Program-made: the position numbers and the translations under genes
NCBI GenBank assembly: GCA_963838885.1
Contig: CAWITB010000010.1
Location: 1-64,000, forward strand
Direction: 5' to 3'
Length of the DNA: 64,000 bases
From: JAICMB01 sp963838885
Lineage (GTDB): Bacteria; Acidobacteriota; Terriglobia; Bryobacterales; Bryobacteraceae
Notes under the pieces: generated by a model
Told to the model about the DNA's origin: nothing
The model's database searches: none
Seen by the model: the letters and a program-made list of their open reading frames with translations, nothing else
In this document: piece after piece, positions 8,891 to 17,470 of the stretch
Layout of the letters: each line of letters starts with the position of its first letter
How positions within the stretch are numbered: position 1 is the first letter of the stretch

Positions 8891-9838
8891 TTATTTCGGC
8901 TCCGTGCCCCTCAGAATGATCGCCTCCTCCTCGGCGCGCGTGTCGTTCAGGAAGGTTCCGCAGCCGCTCTCGACGCCGGCCAGATATTTCAGCTTCGTGG
9001 CGCTGCGCTGAATCGGCAAGAAGTCGATGTGGAAATGAAAATAGGGATGGCCGCCCTTGGGGGGGCTTTGGCGTAGCATCATCATCAGCGGCATGGGAGA
9101 GCCGTACAGGTTGTCGTATTTCTTCCGTACCGCGCTGAGAATCGATGCCAAGTCGTGCGCCTCGGCTTCGTCCATCGCCGCGAGCGTTTGAAAATGACGC
9201 CGCGCGCAGAGCTGCATTTCGGTCGGAAAGCGGCCAAAAAATGGCAGAAAAGCCACGAAACTGTCGTTGGTTAGCACGATGCGGCGGCCGTCCTTCATCT
9301 CCCGCGCGAGAATGTCGCAATAGATGCAGCGCCCTTGCGCAGCCTTGTAATCCAGGGCCGACTTCAACTCCACCTCGATCAGCGGAGGGATGAAGGGAAA
9401 GCCGTAGATCTGCCCGTGAGGGTGCGGCATGGTGACGCCGATCGCAACGCCGGTGTTTTCGAACACCGCGACGTATTCGATTTCGGGGTTTGCGAAGAGC
9501 TCTTGGGTGCGCTGCGTCCACAGCCCGATCACTTTCAGCCATTGATCGACCGTAAGCTGCGATGGGAGCAGATTGTGATTGGGCGAGTACAGCAAAACAT
9601 CCTGCGTCCCTCGCGCGCCGGTGGTGCAGAAGAGCCCGGTTTCGGGGGAGAACGGCGCGGCTTCTTCGGTAAACGCGGGGAAGTCGTTGGGATACAGGTA
9701 AACGTCGTATTCATCGGGGACGCGTCCCGATCCGGGATCGAACGGACACCAGTCGCGCGGCATCTGCGGCCGGTCCTGCCGGTTGGCCGCCACCGCGACC
9801 CATTGCCGCAGCAAGGGATGCCAACGCAGCTCGCTCAC
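8891..9838 (-). CDS. galT: Galactose-1-phosphate uridylyltransferase
   Basis: From GTG 9838 the product is 315 residues. The signature 'MPHPHGQIYG' holds the catalytic His-Pro-His. Zinc-site cysteine patterns ('CPFDPGSGR', 'CIYCDI') and the C-terminal 'PYFHFHIDFLP' and 'AGVESGCGTFLND' agree with the family. It exchanges UMP between UDP-glucose and galactose-1-phosphate in the Leloir pathway. It starts 4 nt after the preceding gene on the same strand, so the two are likely cotranscribed. The frame runs upstream of the GTG but overlaps that gene and looks non-coding. Confidence 0.9.
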   Translation of the reverse strand: MSELRWHPLLRQWVAVAANRQDRPQMPRDWCPFDPGSGRVPDEYDVYLYPNDFPAFTEEAAPFSPETGLFCTTGARGTQDVLLYSPNHNLLPSQLTVDQWLKVIGLWTQRTQELFANPEIEYVAVFENTGVAIGVTMPHPHGQIYGFPFIPPLIEVELKSALDYKAAQGRCIYCDILAREMKDGRRIVLTNDSFVAFLPFFGRFPTEMQLCARRHFQTLAAMDEAEAHDLASILSAVRKKYDNLYGSPMPLMMMLRQSPPKGGHPYFHFHIDFLPIQRSATKLKYLAGVESGCGTFLNDTRAEEEAIILRGTEPK

Positions 9839-9842
9839 GATT

Positions 9843-10427
9843 TCAGGATAGCCCGCTGCTCGTGGAGGTCGCGAGATGCAGCCACGCCGCCACCGCCGCA
9901 AGCTTCTGGTCCGCGGTCCAGGGCGGCCCCGCGAGTTTGCCCATCTCCGCGATGCGCCGGTCGAGCGACTCGCGAGATACTTGCAGCGCCGCGGCTGCAT
10001 GGTCGTATACTTCACGTTCCCGCGTCGCGGTGATCGCGAGATTACATTGGCCCGCCGCGTAGCGCAATGCCTCGCGATAGAGCTCGCCTTCGGCGGTGTG
10101 AATCAACGCATGGGAAGCGAGCGTTGAGGCAAGAGGGCCGAGTGCACGTCCGGACGACATGAGGATTGCGCAGCCGGCCGGGTCGTATGCATCCAACTCA
10201 TCGAGCACGAGCCGCAGCGCGCGCAACGCCAGCGATTCCGATTCCCTGCGTGCGAGTCCAACCAGCGCTTCCGCTTCCGGTAAAGGTAAATGCTCCGCCG
10301 CGTGATACGGCTGCCGCGGGCATGCGTCGATGAGGGTGATGCGGCGCTTGAGGACGAACTCCGGGGACCGAGCCGGGCCCGCGAGGACAACGAGGGCCGC
10401 CCATCCAGAATGGGCCCGCACGCCCAC
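9843..10427 (-). CDS. Conserved protein of unknown function upstream of galT
   Basis: The 194-residue product from GTG 10427 has an opening strand-like segment ('GVRAHSGWAALVVLAG') and then 'RQPYHAAEHLPLPEAEALV', a helical middle and an Ala-rich end. No known motif is certain. An ATG at 10487 would add 20 residues encoded by a 'ctttagcgccgc' repeat, which makes it less likely. It is immediately followed by galT. Confidence 0.6.
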   Translation of the reverse strand: MGVRAHSGWAALVVLAGPARSPEFVLKRRITLIDACPRQPYHAAEHLPLPEAEALVGLARRESESLALRALRLVLDELDAYDPAGCAILMSSGRALGPLASTLASHALIHTAEGELYREALRYAAGQCNLAITATREREVYDHAAAALQVSRESLDRRIAEMGKLAGPPWTADQKLAAVAAWLHLATSTSSGLS

Positions 10428-10434
10428 TGCGGCT

Positions 10435-10475
10435 TTAGCGCCGCTCGCTTTAGCGCCGCCCACTTTAGCGCCGTG
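10435..10475. repeat. Three tandem 'ctttagcgccgc'-type units
   Basis: The core 'tttagcgccg' occurs three times, spaced 16-17 nt apart, at the junction of two minus-strand genes. A similar 'cttcagcccgct / ctttagcccgct' array is found at 45070-45110. They look like a short intergenic repeat family. A role in transcript ends is possible but not shown. Confidence 0.5.
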
Positions 10476-11427
10476 CCCAATATTCATCGCGCGCCTGAAC
10501 CACCAGCCCCTTCTGCCGGGTTGTCAGCTGGATCTTCCGGAATTCCGAATTGCGCACGGGCACATCGGAAACATAGCCGATGCTGTACTGACTACGCAGC
10601 TCGTCCTGAATGCGCTCGAAGATGCGGTCCAGAGGTTGCGACCGCGATACCTCGAAAAATCCGCCTCCAGTCTCTCGCGAAATCCGCGTCAGAACTCCCC
10701 TTCCGTCGGGACCGAGACGTCCCAGGATGGGGACACCGTAGGCGTTGGGATCGGAGAACAGGATGGAATAGACGAGCGTGTCGGCCCGTTGCGCCGCCTC
10801 GACGGCGGCGTTCAGAGGCGATTCGCTGCCGGTATCGACGCCGTCCGTGATGAGGATCTCGGCCTTACGGCCGGTCTGCTTTTCCATGATGTCCCGCGAT
10901 GCGTTCAGGATGGCGTCGTAGAGCAGAGTGCCGCCTCCCATTTGGCCCTCCAGCTCGCGTCTGGTGGGCGTGTCGACGAACGCGAGCGCATCGTCAAGAT
11001 CGCGGAACGACGACGTGAGATCCTGCTTCAACTGCACCGCCATATCGAATTGCATGATGAAGACGCGATCCTTGGGCGGCCGCAGCACCTGTTCGAGAAA
11101 CCGCGAGCAGGCGCCGCGCTCCGCGTCCATGACGCGCCGCTGGCTCATGCTGGTGTCCACCATTAGGCCGAGCGTTAGCGGCAAGTCCGATTCGCGCGAG
11201 AAATATCGGATCGATTGCGGCCGTCCGTTTTCAAGTACCGAGAAATCATCCTTGTTGAGATCTCGGATGAGCTCGCCCTTTTTGGTTCTTACGGTCGCGA
11301 AGACGCTGACGACCTTGACTTCGGTCGAAAATGTCGGCTGTTCCTGCGCCCGCAGCAACCGCTTGGCGCACAGCAAAGAAGCCGTCGCGCTAAGGAATTG
11401 CCGTCTGCTCTCAGGATGGAACTGCAT
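10465..11427 (-). CDS. VWFA-related acidobacterial secreted protein
   Basis: From ATG 11427, preceded by GGAG, the product is 320 residues. The N-terminus 'RRQFLSATASLLCA' looks like a twin-arginine or related export signal. The body follows the TIGR03436-type pattern: 'VFATVRTKKGELIRDLNKDD', 'FSVLENGRPQSI', then a VWFA fold with 'LGLMVDTSMSQRR' (an incomplete MIDAS, D-T-S-x-S), 'GGGTLLYDAI', 'ILITDGVDTGS', and the ending 'RSQYSIGYVSD'. These proteins are abundant in Acidobacteria and of unknown role, perhaps in adhesion or envelope assembly. Two paralogues lie at 30667 and 40031. Confidence 0.85.
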   Translation of the reverse strand: MQFHPESRRQFLSATASLLCAKRLLRAQEQPTFSTEVKVVSVFATVRTKKGELIRDLNKDDFSVLENGRPQSIRYFSRESDLPLTLGLMVDTSMSQRRVMDAERGACSRFLEQVLRPPKDRVFIMQFDMAVQLKQDLTSSFRDLDDALAFVDTPTRRELEGQMGGGTLLYDAILNASRDIMEKQTGRKAEILITDGVDTGSESPLNAAVEAAQRADTLVYSILFSDPNAYGVPILGRLGPDGRGVLTRISRETGGGFFEVSRSQPLDRIFERIQDELRSQYSIGYVSDVPVRNSEFRKIQLTTRQKGLVVQARDEYWARR

Positions 11428-11480
11428 TGCTCCGACCTTTGGCACGCCGCTTGCACTGCATGAAGCGAGGAAACAAGGGT

Positions 11481-11768
11481 ATGCGTAAGTCGATTTTATC
11501 ATTCAGCCTGGCGGCTTCAATGTTGTTCAGCACGGTTGCCCCGGTCACCGCTAATGCCGCGACGTATCACTCTTACCGGCGGCACAGCCGATATTACCGG
11601 CACAAAGCGCGTAGAAAAACCGTCAAGCGCGTTGGCGTGGGCGCCGCAGGAGGCGCGGTAGTAGGCGGATTGTTAGGGGGCGGCAAGGGCGCTGCTATCG
11701 GAGCGGCTGCTGGAGGCGGCGCCGGCTACGCATATGACCGGCACAAGAAGGCCGAAGGCAAGCCGTAG
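11481..11768 (+). CDS. Small secreted glycine-zipper protein
   Basis: The 95-residue product has a signal peptide ('SLAASMLFSTVAPVTANA'), a Tyr/His/Arg-rich basic segment ('YRRHSRYYRHKARRK') and a glycine zipper ('GAAGGAVVGGLLGGGKGAAI') able to form paired membrane helices. AAGGGT precedes ATG 11481. It is likely an envelope-associated stress protein of the YmgG/OmpA-like glycine-zipper type; the precise role is unknown. Confidence 0.7.
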   Translation: MRKSILSFSLAASMLFSTVAPVTANAATYHSYRRHSRYYRHKARRKTVKRVGVGAAGGAVVGGLLGGGKGAAIGAAAGGGAGYAYDRHKKAEGKP

Positions 11769-12194
11769 TCAGCTTTCCAGCTTCGAATTCAGCGTGATGT
11801 TCGTTTTATAGAGTTTCGATACCGGACAGCCGCTCTTGGCTTCCTGCACGGCCTTGTTGAAAACTTCCTGAGATGCTCCTGGAACGCGGGCCCGCAGTTC
11901 CAGATGGCTTTCGGTAATTCCAAACCCACCCTCTGTTTTGTCCAGCGTGATCGTGCATTCGGTCTCGATAGAATCGGCTTTCAACCCAGCTTGCGCGAGT
12001 TGATTCGATAACGCCATTGAAAAACAGCCGGCGTGCGCGGCGGCCAACAACTCCTCGGGATTCGTCCCTTGGCCTTGCTCAAACCGCGTCTGAAAAGAGT
12101 ATTTCGAATTGGACAACGTTCCACTCGCGGTCGACATAGTCCCGCTTCCCGATTTCAAATCGCCCTTCCACTGCGCACTCGCTTTTCTTTGCAT
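11769..12194 (-). CDS. OsmC-family peroxiredoxin
   Basis: The 141-residue product has both OsmC/Ohr cysteines: the first in 'AAAHAGCFSMALS' and the second in 'SGCPVSKLYK'. A strong AGGAGGAAT leader precedes the ATG. The enzyme reduces organic hydroperoxides with its cysteine pair. The pattern 'GTNPEELLAAAHAGCF' is closer to OsmC than to Ohr. It ends directly after the convergent glycine-zipper gene. Confidence 0.9.
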   Translation of the reverse strand: MQRKASAQWKGDLKSGSGTMSTASGTLSNSKYSFQTRFEQGQGTNPEELLAAAHAGCFSMALSNQLAQAGLKADSIETECTITLDKTEGGFGITESHLELRARVPGASQEVFNKAVQEAKSGCPVSKLYKTNITLNSKLES

Positions 12195-12268
12195 CGAGAT
12201 TCCTCCTCTCTTCTAAGATACGTGAGCATCGCGACGGCTGCCGCGTTTGATATCCTTTACGAGTCTCA

Positions 12269-13567
12269 ATGACTCCAACGGGCGCGGCACGGCGGCAGGA
12301 AGCGATCGGGCGAAGCGCGGTTCGCCGTATCAACCGGCGAATCATGCCGTTCCTTTTTCTGCTTTACATCGTCGCGTTCCTCGATCGCGTCAACGTGGGC
12401 TACGCGGGCCTTGAAATGACGCGCGAACTGCACTTCTCGAACGCCGTGTTCGGCTTCGGCTCCGGGATTTTCTTCATTGGTTACGTCCTGCTCGAAATTC
12501 CCGGGACGCTGATCGTGGAGGTGTGGAGCGCGCGCAAGTGGATCGCGCGCATCATGATCTCCTGGGGCCTCCTTGCCGGGCTCACGGGTCTTGTCCACAC
12601 GGCGCACCAGTTCTATTGGGCGCGATTTTTTCTGGGTGTGGCGGAAGCGGGTTTTTTCCCCGGCGTGATCGTCTATCTCACGCACTGGTATTGCAGCGCC
12701 GATCGCGCCAAAGCAATCGCCATGTTCATGTCGGCGATCCCTCTCTCGCAGGTCGTCGGAGCTCCAATTTCCGCGGCGCTCATGCAGATTCATTGGCTCG
12801 GCTGGTCGGGATGGCGCTGGTTGCTGATCCTCGAAGGCGCGCCCGCGATCGTCTTGGGCATCGTGACGCTTTTCTATCTGACGGATCGCCCGCAGCAGGC
12901 GCACTGGCTTGCGGCGGAGGAGCGCGATTGGCTTGCTCGCGAGCTCGAAAGGGAAGAGCGCGCCAAGGCCGCTGGTGGCCATGTCGGCATCTGGCGTGCC
13001 CTCGGCAACCGCAACGTCCTTCTTCTCACGCTGTCATATTTCTGCGGCTCGACGGTGCAATACGGCTTTGGCCTGTGGCTTCCCAAGATCTTTCAGAAGC
13101 TCTCGGGATTGAGTCCATTCGCGGTAACTCTGTTGACGGCGATTCCGTATGTGGCGGCTTGGCCCGCAATGCTTGCCCTCGGTTGGCACTCCGACCGCAC
13201 CGGCGAGCGCAGGCTGCATGTTGCGGGCGCATTGACGGTCGCCGGTCTCGCTCTGCTCGCAAGCCAATACGCGGGATCAAGTGTCGTCCTAGGCGTCGCG
13301 GCGTTCACCCTGGCCGCCATGGCCATCAACGGCCGGCTCCCCTGTTTTTGGCCGCTCCCCGCCGCGTTGCTCGGCGGAACTTCCGCGGCCGCGGCTATCG
13401 GAGCCATCAATTGCATCGGCAACACCGGCGGCTTCGTCGGTCCTTATATCATGGGCTTCCTGAGCTCCGCCGCGCACGGCTACACTGCCGGAGTCGCGTT
13501 CCTGATTGGATCCGCCTTCGTGGGCGCGGCGGCCGTTCTGTTCGTGCGAAAGCCGCAGCACCCTTAG
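12269..13567 (+). CDS. MFS transporter, anion:cation symporter type
   Basis: The 432-residue product has about 12 membrane helices. The N-terminal segment 'IMPFLFLLYIVAFLDRVNVG' and the loop 'SARKWIARIMISWG' followed by 'RFFLGVAEAGFFPGVIVYL' are typical of the ACS family (tartrate, phthalate, hexuronate and similar organic anions). The substrate cannot be read from sequence. It is divergent from osmC, and the next gene starts 5 nt after its stop. Confidence 0.85.
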   Translation: MTPTGAARRQEAIGRSAVRRINRRIMPFLFLLYIVAFLDRVNVGYAGLEMTRELHFSNAVFGFGSGIFFIGYVLLEIPGTLIVEVWSARKWIARIMISWGLLAGLTGLVHTAHQFYWARFFLGVAEAGFFPGVIVYLTHWYCSADRAKAIAMFMSAIPLSQVVGAPISAALMQIHWLGWSGWRWLLILEGAPAIVLGIVTLFYLTDRPQQAHWLAAEERDWLARELEREERAKAAGGHVGIWRALGNRNVLLLTLSYFCGSTVQYGFGLWLPKIFQKLSGLSPFAVTLLTAIPYVAAWPAMLALGWHSDRTGERRLHVAGALTVAGLALLASQYAGSSVVLGVAAFTLAAMAINGRLPCFWPLPAALLGGTSAAAAIGAINCIGNTGGFVGPYIMGFLSSAAHGYTAGVAFLIGSAFVGAAAVLFVRKPQHP

Positions 13568-13571
13568 CGAT

Positions 13572-14174
13572 ATGCCCCGCTTGCCGATTGAACATCCGGC
13601 CGCATGGGCGCTACTCATCTTGTCTTTGGTGTGCGTTGCGCTGGCGCTTGTACTTTCGCGCATCCGGCACGAAAGCGCGCGCGCCATCTACAAAAAGCAT
13701 TTCGCTTCGAATCGCCCCCGCGAGCGGGTGCTGTTCGCCTCCATCGGATTTTATATCGCATTCGCGACCGTGCGAGTCATAACGCACGCCATTCACGCCG
13801 GGCGAGGTCCCTTCCGCGACGTATCCATGGGCGGCCGCCATATTCATCATCTGGTTTGGGGCATCCTGCTCCTTTTGCTGGTCGGTTATTGCTGGCTTTT
13901 CCAACCCTCCGTACATCATCCCCGCACCGTGAGCCGCATCCTTTCGTTTTTTTATGGCGTCGGATCGGCCCTCACGCTGGATGAATTCGCGCTGTGGCTG
14001 AACCTGCGTGATGTCTACTGGGAACGCCAGGGCCGCGCCAGCGTGGACGCCGTCCTGCTGTTTGGCGCGCTCCTGTCGATCAGTTTCTTCGGCGGGCGGT
14101 TCTTCCACGAGCTGATCGAGGAAGCCCTGGGCAGAAGGCATCGCCAACCCGCGGGCGCTGGGCCGGTAAAATAA
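13572..14174 (+). CDS. Integral membrane protein of unknown function
   Basis: From ATG 13572, 5 nt after the transporter stop, the product is 200 residues with about five hydrophobic helices, for example 'AWALLILSLVCVALALVLS' and 'HHLVWGILLLLLVGYCWLF'. A histidine cluster ('MGGRHIHHLVWG') and 'LTLDEFALWLNLRDVYW' are notable conserved-looking segments. No family function is known to me. rfaE2 follows 4 nt later. Confidence 0.65.
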   Translation: MPRLPIEHPAAWALLILSLVCVALALVLSRIRHESARAIYKKHFASNRPRERVLFASIGFYIAFATVRVITHAIHAGRGPFRDVSMGGRHIHHLVWGILLLLLVGYCWLFQPSVHHPRTVSRILSFFYGVGSALTLDEFALWLNLRDVYWERQGRASVDAVLLFGALLSISFFGGRFFHELIEEALGRRHRQPAGAGPVK

Positions 14175-14178
14175 CGGC

Positions 14179-14691
14179 TTGGGCCAATTCTATACGCGGG
14201 AATGCCTCATCGAAATGCGCGCACAATGGCGGCGCGAAGGCAAAGCGGTGGTGTTCACGAACGGCTGCTATGATATTCTGCATCCCGGTCACATCCGCCT
14301 GCTCGAGAGCGCCCGCTCGCTTGGCGACATTCTGATTTTGGCGCTGAATAGCGATGCCAGCGTGCAACGGATCAAGGGACCATCGCGCCCACTGATTCAA
14401 GAAGACGAGCGCGCCGAGCTCGCCTGCGCTCTCCAGGCGGTCGATGCCGTCACATTTTTCGGCGAGGACACGCCGCGCGAGCTGATCGCCGCCGTGCTTC
14501 CCGACATCCTGGTCAAGGGGGCCGATTGGGCGCACTTCATTGCCGGGCGTGAAGAGGTCGAAGCCGCCGGGGGCAAGGTGATGGCTCTGCCGCTTGAGCC
14601 GGGCTATTCCACCAGCGGCATTGTGGAGGAGATTCTGGCGCGCGCCGGAGGCGACTGCACTAATGAGTCATGGCATAGACGACGTAGTTGA
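14179..14691 (+). CDS. rfaE2: D-glycero-beta-D-manno-heptose 1-phosphate adenylyltransferase (RfaE2-like)
   Basis: The 170-residue product is a single nucleotidyltransferase domain with 'VVFTNGCYDILHPGHIRLLE' (HxGH ATP site), 'ALNSDASVQRIKGPSRP' and 'PDILVKGADW'. It matches the stand-alone form of the HldE C-terminal domain, which makes ADP-heptose for the LPS inner core. The start is TTG 14179; ATG 14215 is inside the domain edge. The 3' end overlaps the convergent DUF4159 gene by 32 nt, and the last ~12 residues look unlike the family, so a small error near the stop is possible. Confidence 0.85.
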   Translation: MGQFYTRECLIEMRAQWRREGKAVVFTNGCYDILHPGHIRLLESARSLGDILILALNSDASVQRIKGPSRPLIQEDERAELACALQAVDAVTFFGEDTPRELIAAVLPDILVKGADWAHFIAGREEVEAAGGKVMALPLEPGYSTSGIVEEILARAGGDCTNESWHRRRS

Positions 14692-15505
14692 CGCCGATGC
14701 GGATGCCGAGGGCGGAATATTTCTCGGGGTATCCAGGGTCGTCGGCCCACTCCCAGGAGTCGCCGATATCGGAGTTGAAAGACATGGCGACCATGACGCG
14801 ATCGTGGTCGTCATAAATGCCCCGCCAGTGCGCGACGGCGCCGTCGTTGCGATATGTCGTGCCGCGGCGCAGTGCCCATTCTCCGGGAACCTGGTAACGA
14901 TCGTCGAGGTCGTAGACGGTATGGAAGATGGAATCGGCGCTTGCGATTTCGACGATCGGCCGGTCGGGGAACACGCGTTTCATGCTCTCCTCGAAGCGGT
15001 CCCATTCGGACGTGCCCCAGAAATCGTCGAGCATTAAAAATCCGCCGCGCAGGAGGTACTCGCGCAGTTTGTTCGCTTGCGCCGCGGTGAGGTTCCAATC
15101 GCCCATTTCGCCCGCATTGAGCCAGGGCCAATTGTAGACATCATCGCCATCGTCGAGATTGACGGGCTGTTCGACGGAGCGGGCGTGGACGCGGGTGAGG
15201 CGGCGGACGGCTTGGGCGAAGTGGCGGTCGGCGCGGGGATAATCCTGGGTCCAACTGGTGCCGCCCTGGGTCCAGTCGAGCGCGCCGCGGCCCCAGCGCC
15301 AGCGCGCAAAGCGGGCATTGGGATGCTGCGGGTACATGAGGCGGGCGAAAATCCACTCGGCTTTCTGCTGGTAATCGGACGGGAGGGGGACGTCATCGTA
15401 GGGTTCCATGCTGGGGTAAACACGGAAGGGCTGCTGGAACGCGTAGAGGGAAGTGAGGAGCACGGCAACGGCTCCAAGCCGCGGAAACATCTTGCGGAGA
15501 GTCAT
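14660..15505 (-). CDS. DUF4159 secreted protein
   Basis: From ATG 15505 the product is 281 residues. It has an N-terminal signal ('LGAVAVLLTSLYAF') and a DUF4159-type domain: 'FARLMYPQHPNARFARWRWG', 'WTQDYPRADRHFAQAVRRLT', 'LREYLLRGGFLMLDDFWG', 'WALRRGTTYRNDG', 'GIRIGVNYVVYAMTH'. The domain resembles glutamine-amidotransferase-like folds; its role is not known. It is convergent with rfaE2. Confidence 0.8.
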   Translation of the reverse strand: MTLRKMFPRLGAVAVLLTSLYAFQQPFRVYPSMEPYDDVPLPSDYQQKAEWIFARLMYPQHPNARFARWRWGRGALDWTQGGTSWTQDYPRADRHFAQAVRRLTRVHARSVEQPVNLDDGDDVYNWPWLNAGEMGDWNLTAAQANKLREYLLRGGFLMLDDFWGTSEWDRFEESMKRVFPDRPIVEIASADSIFHTVYDLDDRYQVPGEWALRRGTTYRNDGAVAHWRGIYDDHDRVMVAMSFNSDIGDSWEWADDPGYPEKYSALGIRIGVNYVVYAMTH

Positions 15506-15557
15506 GGCGCTCCTGTCGCGAGGATAGCATCGGGCGGCGCTGCGCGGCGGCTGCCGC

Positions 15558-16791
15558 TTAGTTCCAATACGTTTCGCCGGGCGCGAGATGGGCCTTGGCG
15601 ACGTCGGGATTTCGTTCAATGCCGTAGCCGGGTTTGTCTTCGATGACGAAGTAGCCGCGTTCCCAGAAAGGGCCTTCGCGGATGACGAGATCGGGCCACC
15701 AGGGGACGTAGTTTGCCAGCTCGTGAATGCGTAAATCGCGCATGGACGCGGCGGCGTGGGTGGAAGCGATGGTTCCGACGGGGCTGCCGGGATTGTGGGC
15801 GGCTGTCCAGATGCCATACATGCCGGCGTAGTCCAATATGCGCTCGGCTTCGAGGAGACCGCCGGATTTGGGGATGTCGATGTGGACGCCATCGCAGCCT
15901 TGCAGCTCGATCAGCTTGCGGAAACCCTGGACGCCATAGAGATTCTCTCCGGTGCAGATGGGCACCTTGACGGCGTGCGTGACGCGCGCCATGAGCTCGG
16001 GGTTTTCGGGCGGCACGGGGTCCTCGAGCCACATCGGCTTACAGGTCGAGAGCGTTCGCGAGTTCGATGAAATCACGGTGCGTCGTAGTGCCAGTGGAGG
16101 TCGATTGCGAAGTCGCCATCGGGGCCGAGCTCCTCGCGGACGACTTCCATGCCTTTCTCGATCGTGCGAATGTCCTTGTGCGTGGCCCGGTTCGCGGTAT
16201 TCGGGGTCGGCTTTGCGCGGGACGCCATCGCCCTGGAATTTGAAAGCCGTCCAGCCCCATTTTTCCGATTTCGCTTGCCGACTTTACCGCGCCAGGGAGG
16301 CGGGGTCGTTTGGCGTTGTTAACCACCTGCATGGTGCGGTAGAAGCGGACTTTGTCGCGGAAGCGGCCGCCGAGCAGATTGCAGGCGGGCATCTGGAGAA
16401 TGCGTCCGCAAAGATCCCATAGCGCGATCTCGATGCCGCTGGCGGCGTTGACGGTAACTCCGCCGATGGCGCCCGCGCCGCCGCTCTGCATCAGCATTTT
16501 GGCGTACAGCTTGTCGACATTGAGGGGACCTCGCCGATCACGATGGGAGCCATTCTGTTGATGACGAGGTCTTTCACGCCCCTAGCCCCAATAGGCTTCG
16601 CCTATACCGTAGAGGCCGGAATCGGCCTCGATCTTGATGAGGTTGCAATCCCACGTGCGCGCACGATCATGCACTTCGGCTGTAAGGCTCGGGGAAAAGA
16701 AGGCGGTTGTGAGAGCAGCGCTGGCGCGGAGAAAATCGCGACGGGTCGTTCGTTGTACAGCATTGGGGTGCGAGCGGGAATGGCGGAGCAT
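15558..16791 (-). pseudogene. Enolase-superfamily dehydratase/racemase, broken by frameshifts
   Basis: Pieces in different frames join into one mandelate racemase/galactonate dehydratase-type protein. The N-terminus from ATG 16791 carries a Tat-like signal 'TTRRDFLRASAALTTAFF'. 'SGLYGIGEAYWG' and 'IEIALWDLCGRIL' follow, then the metal ligands in 'DFAIDLHWHYD', 'WLEDPVPPENPEL' and 'ICTGENLYG', and a C-terminal His in 'WTAAHNPGSPVG'. Frame changes lie near 16588, 16525, 16235 and 16060. Four breaks favour real decay over isolated errors. The substrate is probably a sugar acid. Confidence 0.8.
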
Positions 16792-16954
16792 TGTTTCGCG
16801 TGCCGCGGTATGAGCGGCCTCGGCGATAGGACGAAAGTGCAGAACGAATCCCGTGGGCGCGGGCGCGGCAAGTCGCGAGCAGTTGGAGGCTAGTCGCGCC
16901 GCGTGGTCTATACGTTGAATACGACCGAGGATTGCACCTTTGGCACAGGCACAG

Positions 16955-17470
16955 TTAGCGCGCCGTTGCGAAGAGGCGGATGCCGGCGATTCCGTGAGCG
17001 CCGGCGGCGATGCAGAGACGCGCATTCTCCTCGGTGATGCCGCCCAATGCGTAAATGGGTATTCGCACGGCGAGGACGGCTCCCCGCAGACGGTCGAGGC
17101 CGGCGGGCGGGCCTTTGCCGGGGGATTCGAAGACGGGTCCGAATACGGCGAAATCGGCGCCGTCGAGCTCCGCGGCCTGGAGTTCGTCCACGTTATGAGA
17201 GGAGTATCCGATGAGGAAGCCTGGCGGGACGATGCGGCGCGGGCTGGGCGAGCCGGCGGGCAGGTGAACGCCGGCGGCGCCGCAGGCCAGGGCGATGTCG
17301 GTGCGGGTATTCACGAGAATGCGAGCTCCGGGGACGGCGACGGCTTGTTCGACGAGACGCATGAGATCGCGGGCGCTCAGCTCTTTGGCGCGGATCTGGA
17401 TCATGGCGGCTCCAAGATCGGCGGCGCGGCGGACTACGTCGAGCGAATCGGTTATGCAATAAAGGTTCAC
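16955..17470 (-). CDS. Thiamine-phosphate synthase-like protein (ThiE/TenI)
   Basis: The 171-residue product follows the TMP-TenI barrel: 'LYCITDS', 'MIQIRAKELSARDL', 'ILVNTRTDIALACGAAGVHL', 'FLIGYSSHNVDELQAAELDG', 'ADFAVFGPVFESPGK' and 'IPIYALGGITEENA'. It is about 40 residues shorter than usual ThiE, mainly at the N-terminus. Such short forms may be TenI-like rather than true ThiE. Its start overlaps the modC stop by 4 nt, so it is expressed with modBC. Confidence 0.75.
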   Translation of the reverse strand: MNLYCITDSLDVVRRAADLGAAMIQIRAKELSARDLMRLVEQAVAVPGARILVNTRTDIALACGAAGVHLPAGSPSPRRIVPPGFLIGYSSHNVDELQAAELDGADFAVFGPVFESPGKGPPAGLDRLRGAVLAVRIPIYALGGITEENARLCIAAGAHGIAGIRLFATAR

